Of a DNA stretch of 64,000 bases, positions 59,157-64,000 are shown piece by piece (within the stretch, counting starts at the first letter, position 1; every line of letters starts with the position of its first letter). Made by a program: the position numbers and the translations under genes. Below the pieces are notes generated by a model. The model did no database searches, was not told the DNA's origin, and saw only the letters and a program-made list of their open reading frames with translations. Location: IMG/VR virus record IMGVR_UViG_3300025127_000013, positions 1-64,000 of that record, one strand, 5' to 3'. Origin of the DNA: a virus.

Positions 59157-62100
59157 CTTATAGTGGAGATACTACAGATTTATTTGGCAAGTTCTTGCCA
59201 ACTCCTGTATTTGATGGCATAAAAATTAAAAGTATATCTCCGTCAGACCAAGACATAATTGATGCAGGAAGATTGTATGGTGCTATTGCTGGACCTAATC
59301 CTGATATTAATCTTGCAAATGCAGCAAGACTTGAAGTAAAAACATCATTAATGTTTAATTCAGATGATTCTTTTACTCCAGAAGAATACTTTAATACTTT
59401 ATTAACAAACGGTGTTGATAATTCACCATCTTTATATTTAAATATCATTGCCATAAAGGAAAGCGATTCTAGTAAAAATCTTATAAACCAACTAAAAAAT
59501 GATAAGTTAAATCTTTCCAACATTCGTACCGCACTAGATTCAATCTCTGTTAGCACAGCTAGATATCATGATTTAAAAGGTACACCAACGGACATAACTT
59601 CTGATTTGATAGTGAACGATTTGCTAAATCGAACATCATACCAAGTATATTCGATACCCTACAGCACTAATGTTGCGAATTATAGTTACACTTCGGACTA
59701 TGATGAAGACGGAAATCCAATATTCAATACTGGTAACATAACATTTAGCTTTTTAATTTCAAACTTTAAAATTCTAGAAAATGTATCAATTTTTGCTTGT
59801 CTGTCTACTCGTGACATTAAAGACATATCGTTACAATCACGAGCCATGTTTACATTAAACTTTGGTGACATAAGCTATGAAGATGTTAAAATAGCTGGAA
59901 AAGTTGCAAAGTTTGGAGATGCGGTTTACATTGATTCAAATAATCTAGTTTACCCAAGCATGCCATTAATGGCTCTAGATTCAAAATTTTACAAAACCGA
60001 CAATGTTTCAAAGTTAGATTTAAATAAATCTCTTGATCCAATAATACAAAATTATAGCAAGTTTATGAAAAATGATAAGTCCTTGAAAAGACAAATTGAC
60101 AATATTATATTTGTAAGACAGAAATATTTTGCCTCCCCAGAATTACTGCCAAACCTTCAAAAAGCAAATAAATTATCACCTAGCAAAAGTCCTAACAATA
60201 ACATAGGCAGAATGTATGATGAAATTAGGATTGTGATTAATAATTTTAATGTTGCACTTTTAGGTGAACAAGAAGTAGTAAAAAGAATATTTAGAAATAA
60301 TAAAATCTTAGATTTAAGAGATCTATTTGATTTAGAGTTTGTTGGTTCATATGATCAAGAAAATGAAACTAATCCATTTATAGATAGAGACTACATTTAT
60401 ATGAACAAACTACATTCTAATGTGGCAAAATATGTACCTGTTTCTGACACTATGAATTGGCCCGGAAAGGCTGAGCTGCCGGTTACATCTGCAGAGTTGA
60501 GAGATAGAACAAATGAAAGAGTTTCTAGACTTAAACAAGAGATATTTAAATTATTTGAAGAATCAATAGCCAATAGTGTAGAAGATGTTGATATAAGTTC
60601 ACAAATAGACGATGCAAATAGATGGGTACAAGGATTTGTTAATTTCTGGAGTGGACAGATTGAGAGACTAGAGGCAGAAACAAGAGATGCACGGCGAGGC
60701 AATATCGAGTACGATGAAATCATCGCTTCGAGAGTAACAAATAGTCAGGTGTTTTTTGCAAAGGAAGATTCATTGGATGATATCAACACTGTTAGTGATA
60801 AAGAAGCAAGAGATATAAAATCATATGTCCTTAAACAATTTGGCCCTGCTCTAGCTCCGTCTCCATATTCGCCCAACCCAAATCCTAAAGGATTATCAGC
60901 CGGTAGAATGAATGAATTGTATGTTTGGCAAGCAGGCTCAGGCGGCCAAATACAACTTATTTTTCCAAGGGTCGTCGGCCCCGGGTATTTTCTTCCAAGA
61001 ATTGGTACAACCAGAAAAGACCATGTTGATCAAGCAAATACTGTTGTTGCAGAATATGATCTTTTTGATTCACAGTATTTAGAGACCACCTTTCCCAGAG
61101 AGAGCAGGGCCCGACGATTCTTTCGAGTTGCCCCTATATACGATAAAGACCGCTATGATTCATATATCGTCGGTATGATAATTCGCGGCCTCCAAAGGTT
61201 TAGAACGAACGATGGAGAAGTTTTTAAAGAAACTTTGCAAAATGATATTGTTAACTTTCTTACCGCTAATGGCAATTTATTGGAGGCTGAACTCGATGCC
61301 ACCGGCGAGCGAGATCAAACCAGCGATCTCTTGAGCAATGGACTACAAAAGAAATTTATTCAGGTTAGAAACTCGATTGTAAACAGCTTTAAATCCAAAA
61401 TTAATGACACCATTGATGAGATAGTAAACGATCCAAACTTACTAACTCAACTTTTGCAAGAAAATGAAAGAGATAATCTTGCATCGCAAATATTTACTAA
61501 GTTAGAAAGAAGTTTAAGATCTATTGTGCAAACTAATTTATCTTCTGATAGATACACAGCCGTTCTAGCAACCCCATATAACGATTACGAGTACCAAGAT
61601 AAGACAGCCAAAGCAAAATTAATTAAAACAGGCGACGATGATAACAAAGGTGTAATATACGGAAAATATCAAGGTTTGGATGATAGATATCAGCCCGGCT
61701 ATGCTTCTGGCGGGTCAATGTGGTATCATAAAATTGATTTGTCTGCATCGCTGAGAGAATCGATTAGAAGTGGGTTTAGTTCATTGGAAAATGAAGTAGA
61801 GAATTTGATTGAAAATATACTTGAAGAAGTATTGCAGCTTGAAAGTATAAACATGGATGGTAGATTATTTGATAAATTAGCTAATACAGATATAATCATT
61901 CAAAAATCAGGATATTTCTTTTTTGACTATGAAAAGTTTGTCAGGAGAAGATCTTTTATATCAAGGTATATTGATGTTGGCAGATTAGTAGATTTTTCAT
62001 CTCAAGGTAAAGAAATAACCAATGCTTCTATTAAGCTTGATCGCATTACATATTTTAATAGAACTTACAACACTCAAATGGAATTGAAAAAAGATCGTAC

Positions 62101-63106
62101 AATGCCACAAAATCCAGTTGAATACGAGAGCTTTAGATTTTTCACTAGCCGAGCCGAAGACGGTAAACTACTATCTTATCCAAGAGCACCTTTATCAACT
62201 GTATTATCTTTTGATGATTTCTTCAATACGACACCGGTGGCCGCTGTCCGGGCAACCCTACCGGTCGGTGCGGAGACCGTTACCGGAATTGAGTCTGTAG
62301 GCCCGGTCGTGACCGCCGCGACAGGACCAAAGTCAGTCGATGCATTCTCACAATTAGTTCAGAGAAATTTTAACTTTACTAATTTTAATGATGGTCTCTT
62401 AAGAGAGGGTATAACTTGGAAGGATGACTACAGATTAAATCTGTTCCAGTATAAATTTTTCATTGATGACGATAGATTTAATAGAGCAACAACCGTTGGT
62501 CCGTCTGGCATTGCATCTGTTAGTCCTACAAAAGAAGGTCACTCAAGAGATCTACATAGAATTACTATTAAAATTGAGGATGATTCATATCTAGCTTTAA
62601 TAGCTATAATTGATACTTACGATAGAATTTACACAAATTTTAAAAATAATTATTATGATTTGGCACTAGAACAATGTTCTTATAACGAATACTCTGAAAG
62701 ATTTAATGATTTTTTTGTATCAGCAATTAAAGAGAAATTTCCCGGTATTCTCAATCCATGGGCTAAAATGGTCTCTGTGTATGTGCAGTACATAAATATG
62801 TTTACAAATAGTTTTGAAGGTAGCTATGTAGAAATGGTTGATTTTGGAGAAAAAATGTTAAACAGCATTAGGCCCGAAACGGGAACTTTGGATCGGTTAG
62901 TAAGTGTAAATGATGCATTTGCTTCGTTTAATAATCGTTTACAAAATTTAAAAAATCTAGCAGAGGTGGATTATGAAACTTATAGTCGTACTCAAGTAAT
63001 AAGTATTGATAATGACATTGAAAGAGGTATATTGGATCACATCGCCGATCATTCTGTTTTGTCTAATTCATTGGAGCCATTTCCTGACCCACCGGAGTCT
63101 CTGTAA
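59144..63106 (+). CDS. Large structural protein, 1320 aa
   Basis: 1320 residues, acidic with long helical stretches (FKLFEESIANSVEDVDISSQ; FSSLENEVENLIENILEEVL) and no recognised domain. A notably GC-rich, Ala/Val/Thr/Pro segment interrupts it at about residues 1029-1066 (bases 62229-62340). A 1-base overlap links it to the next gene. Likely a tail or baseplate component by neighbourhood. Confidence 0.6.
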   Translation: MPRLTYSGDTTDLFGKFLPTPVFDGIKIKSISPSDQDIIDAGRLYGAIAGPNPDINLANAARLEVKTSLMFNSDDSFTPEEYFNTLLTNGVDNSPSLYLNIIAIKESDSSKNLINQLKNDKLNLSNIRTALDSISVSTARYHDLKGTPTDITSDLIVNDLLNRTSYQVYSIPYSTNVANYSYTSDYDEDGNPIFNTGNITFSFLISNFKILENVSIFACLSTRDIKDISLQSRAMFTLNFGDISYEDVKIAGKVAKFGDAVYIDSNNLVYPSMPLMALDSKFYKTDNVSKLDLNKSLDPIIQNYSKFMKNDKSLKRQIDNIIFVRQKYFASPELLPNLQKANKLSPSKSPNNNIGRMYDEIRIVINNFNVALLGEQEVVKRIFRNNKILDLRDLFDLEFVGSYDQENETNPFIDRDYIYMNKLHSNVAKYVPVSDTMNWPGKAELPVTSAELRDRTNERVSRLKQEIFKLFEESIANSVEDVDISSQIDDANRWVQGFVNFWSGQIERLEAETRDARRGNIEYDEIIASRVTNSQVFFAKEDSLDDINTVSDKEARDIKSYVLKQFGPALAPSPYSPNPNPKGLSAGRMNELYVWQAGSGGQIQLIFPRVVGPGYFLPRIGTTRKDHVDQANTVVAEYDLFDSQYLETTFPRESRARRFFRVAPIYDKDRYDSYIVGMIIRGLQRFRTNDGEVFKETLQNDIVNFLTANGNLLEAELDATGERDQTSDLLSNGLQKKFIQVRNSIVNSFKSKINDTIDEIVNDPNLLTQLLQENERDNLASQIFTKLERSLRSIVQTNLSSDRYTAVLATPYNDYEYQDKTAKAKLIKTGDDDNKGVIYGKYQGLDDRYQPGYASGGSMWYHKIDLSASLRESIRSGFSSLENEVENLIENILEEVLQLESINMDGRLFDKLANTDIIIQKSGYFFFDYEKFVRRRSFISRYIDVGRLVDFSSQGKEITNASIKLDRITYFNRTYNTQMELKKDRTMPQNPVEYESFRFFTSRAEDGKLLSYPRAPLSTVLSFDDFFNTTPVAAVRATLPVGAETVTGIESVGPVVTAATGPKSVDAFSQLVQRNFNFTNFNDGLLREGITWKDDYRLNLFQYKFFIDDDRFNRATTVGPSGIASVSPTKEGHSRDLHRITIKIEDDSYLALIAIIDTYDRIYTNFKNNYYDLALEQCSYNEYSERFNDFFVSAIKEKFPGILNPWAKMVSVYVQYINMFTNSFEGSYVEMVDFGEKMLNSIRPETGTLDRLVSVNDAFASFNNRLQNLKNLAEVDYETYSRTQVISIDNDIERGILDHIADHSVLSNSLEPFPDPPESL
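62229..62340 (+). other. GC-rich, low-complexity coding insert
   Basis: About 112 bp within the 1320-codon gene is clearly richer in G+C (roughly 60% by eye) than the surrounding DNA and uses codons such as CCG, GCC, GTC, GCG. It codes a run of Ala, Val, Thr, Pro and Gly (TTPVAAVRATLPVGAETVTG and onward). It reads in frame without stop. Consistent with a recent insertion or a flexible linker. Confidence 0.5.
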
Positions 63107-63669
63107 TGATTAAAATACCATTTGAAACATCGCAAATTAAAAAACAACCAAAGCTTCAAACTAAAAATAAAAATAAGTTTATATTAAGTGACAAAATTGT
63201 TAATAAAAATATTGAACCAACACTGTTTAATGTTCAAAATGCCGCAATTTCTATGAAGGCTATATCAAACCCAGCCGCTAGTCGTCCGGTTGTTAGAACA
63301 ATTGAAACCGACCTGCCAAAGATTTCTATCGCTACTTTAATTGAAATGAATGTTGGTCTTAGTAGTTTGAAAGAAGACTTTTCTTTATTAGAAGATAACA
63401 GCCCACAAATTGATTTATCAAACTCAAATATTATATCTAATGTTGAATTGGACAATCTTACTAACGAACCAATTAAACCCAGTGGGTTTGAACTAGCTAA
63501 CGATCCTTTCTACGAACTTGATGATAATAGATTGCCCGGAGCAAATAGCAATGACTTACAAAATGCAAAAGCTTTTATTCCTCCAATTGATTCTTCACAA
63601 ATACTAGAAGGTTTGCATGTTTTTAATCAAAGTGAAAATTATTTTGGCAAAAACAAATACTATAAATGA
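63106..63669 (+). CDS. Hypothetical structural-region protein, 187 aa
   Basis: 187 residues, overlapping the previous stop by one base. Basic N-terminus (FETSQIKKQPKLQTKNKNKF), then acidic with Asn/Ser/Asp-rich stretches (LSNSNIISNVELDNLTNEPI) and a C-terminal aromatic end (SENYFGKNKYYK). No known domain. It is likely a minor tail or baseplate protein of the late operon. Confidence 0.5.
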   Translation: MIKIPFETSQIKKQPKLQTKNKNKFILSDKIVNKNIEPTLFNVQNAAISMKAISNPAASRPVVRTIETDLPKISIATLIEMNVGLSSLKEDFSLLEDNSPQIDLSNSNIISNVELDNLTNEPIKPSGFELANDPFYELDDNRLPGANSNDLQNAKAFIPPIDSSQILEGLHVFNQSENYFGKNKYYK

Positions 63670-63679
63670 GAGATAATTA

Positions 63680-64000
63680 ATGAGTACAACGAATAATGCA
63701 ATATTTACTGATAGAGATAGAGATATAGAAGCTGGAAGTCTCGATGTATTAGAAGAAGATTTAACTACAGTTATTCCTAATAATACTCAATTAATGGTGG
63801 GCAGCAATGTCCTAACTGATGGCGAAGTCATTGATACTAATAGTTTTACATACGAAAATGCAGTGCTGAACATAGGCTTACAAACAGAAAATTTCTTAAA
63901 TATATCACCTGAACAATTTGAACTTTACTCTCAGACTTTAAACGACAGTATTGGTCTTATGGTTATTAATATGGACAATGTTACAGTAGTTGATGGTAAG
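63680..64000 (+). CDS. N-terminal part of an unidentified late protein
   Basis: ATG 63680 opens a frame with no stop through the window edge: 107 codons. It begins MSTTNNAIFTDRDRDIEAGS and is acidic and Asn/Thr-rich (LEEDLTTVIPNNTQLMVGSN). TATAAATG at 63661-63668 lies just upstream and could be a variant late -10 box. Ten bases separate it from the previous stop. The rest of the gene lies beyond the window. Confidence 0.65.
   Translation, partial: MSTTNNAIFTDRDRDIEAGSLDVLEEDLTTVIPNNTQLMVGSNVLTDGEVIDTNSFTYENAVLNIGLQTENFLNISPEQFELYSQTLNDSIGLMVINMDNVTVVDGK

Noticed and set aside
1-64000. Bacterial chromosome or integrated prophage instead of a free phage genome
   Set aside because: No rRNA, ribosomal protein, housekeeping metabolic genes, integrase or attachment sites are visible, and almost every gene is on one strand with overlapping ends; late sigma and baseplate genes support a lytic T4-like phage.

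Overview
The window looks like about 64 kb from the genome of a large tailed phage of the T4-like (contractile-tail, myovirus) supergroup, probably marine, rather than a bacterial chromosome. Nearly all genes lie on the + strand, are packed with 1-20 bp overlaps, and the DNA is AT-rich. Phage identity rests on a T4 gp55-like late sigma factor (33123-33830), a gp25-like baseplate wedge protein (43154-43522), a gp6/baseplate-J-like protein (43537-45333), giant structural ORFs of 2156, 3714 and 1320 codons, and a set of small genes carrying one shared N-terminal tag that resembles the T4 capsid-targeting sequence. The host cannot be named from the sequence; it is presumably a Gram-negative bacterium.

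Layout. (1) 1-8750: a head-associated or payload region. At least four unrelated proteins begin with the same 14-residue module (MKLL[LF]E[NS]WRK..., ending in [LIV]xE), next to a SNase-like nuclease, coiled-coil and membrane proteins, a zinc metallopeptidase fused to an acidic tail, and a 655-aa fusion of a ligase-like domain with an NMN-adenylyltransferase-like domain. (2) 8750-16680: an accessory and regulatory region. It holds a Fis-like DNA-binding protein behind a promoter with palindromic operator-like sites, a thioredoxin-like lipoprotein, a complete tmRNA gene, an HNH endonuclease, three tRNA genes (two Asn-GTT, one Thr-TGT), a 20-residue peptide with nine cysteines, a hairpin-rich stretch, a PIN-PhoH protein, a second HExxH metallopeptidase and a Cas4/RecB-like nuclease. 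(3) 16685-32348: a 15.7-kb sugar/glycan island with glycosyltransferases, UDP-GlcNAc 2-epimerase, a GNAT acetyltransferase, a short DegT-type aminotransferase, a KdsC-like phosphatase, a PfkB kinase, a fused nucleotidyltransferase-RpiB protein, a split transketolase, a sulfotransferase, a GDPD-like protein and an RmlB-like dehydratase. (4) 32369-64000: late sigma factor followed by baseplate, tail and adhesin genes, running off the right edge.

How it may work together. The tagged proteins are good candidates for cargo packed into the prohead, trimmed by a gp21-like protease and delivered with the DNA. The island, together with the separate cytidylyltransferase at 11031, has the enzyme types needed to build and activate an unusual sugar phosphate and to transfer, acetylate or sulfate sugars, on either the virion or the host surface. 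tmRNA, tRNAs and the thioredoxin lipoprotein suggest intervention in host translation quality control and envelope redox. Across the window I found no CCWGG site (CCAGG or CCTGG) by eye although CCSGG is common, which points to strong selection by a host restriction or modification activity.
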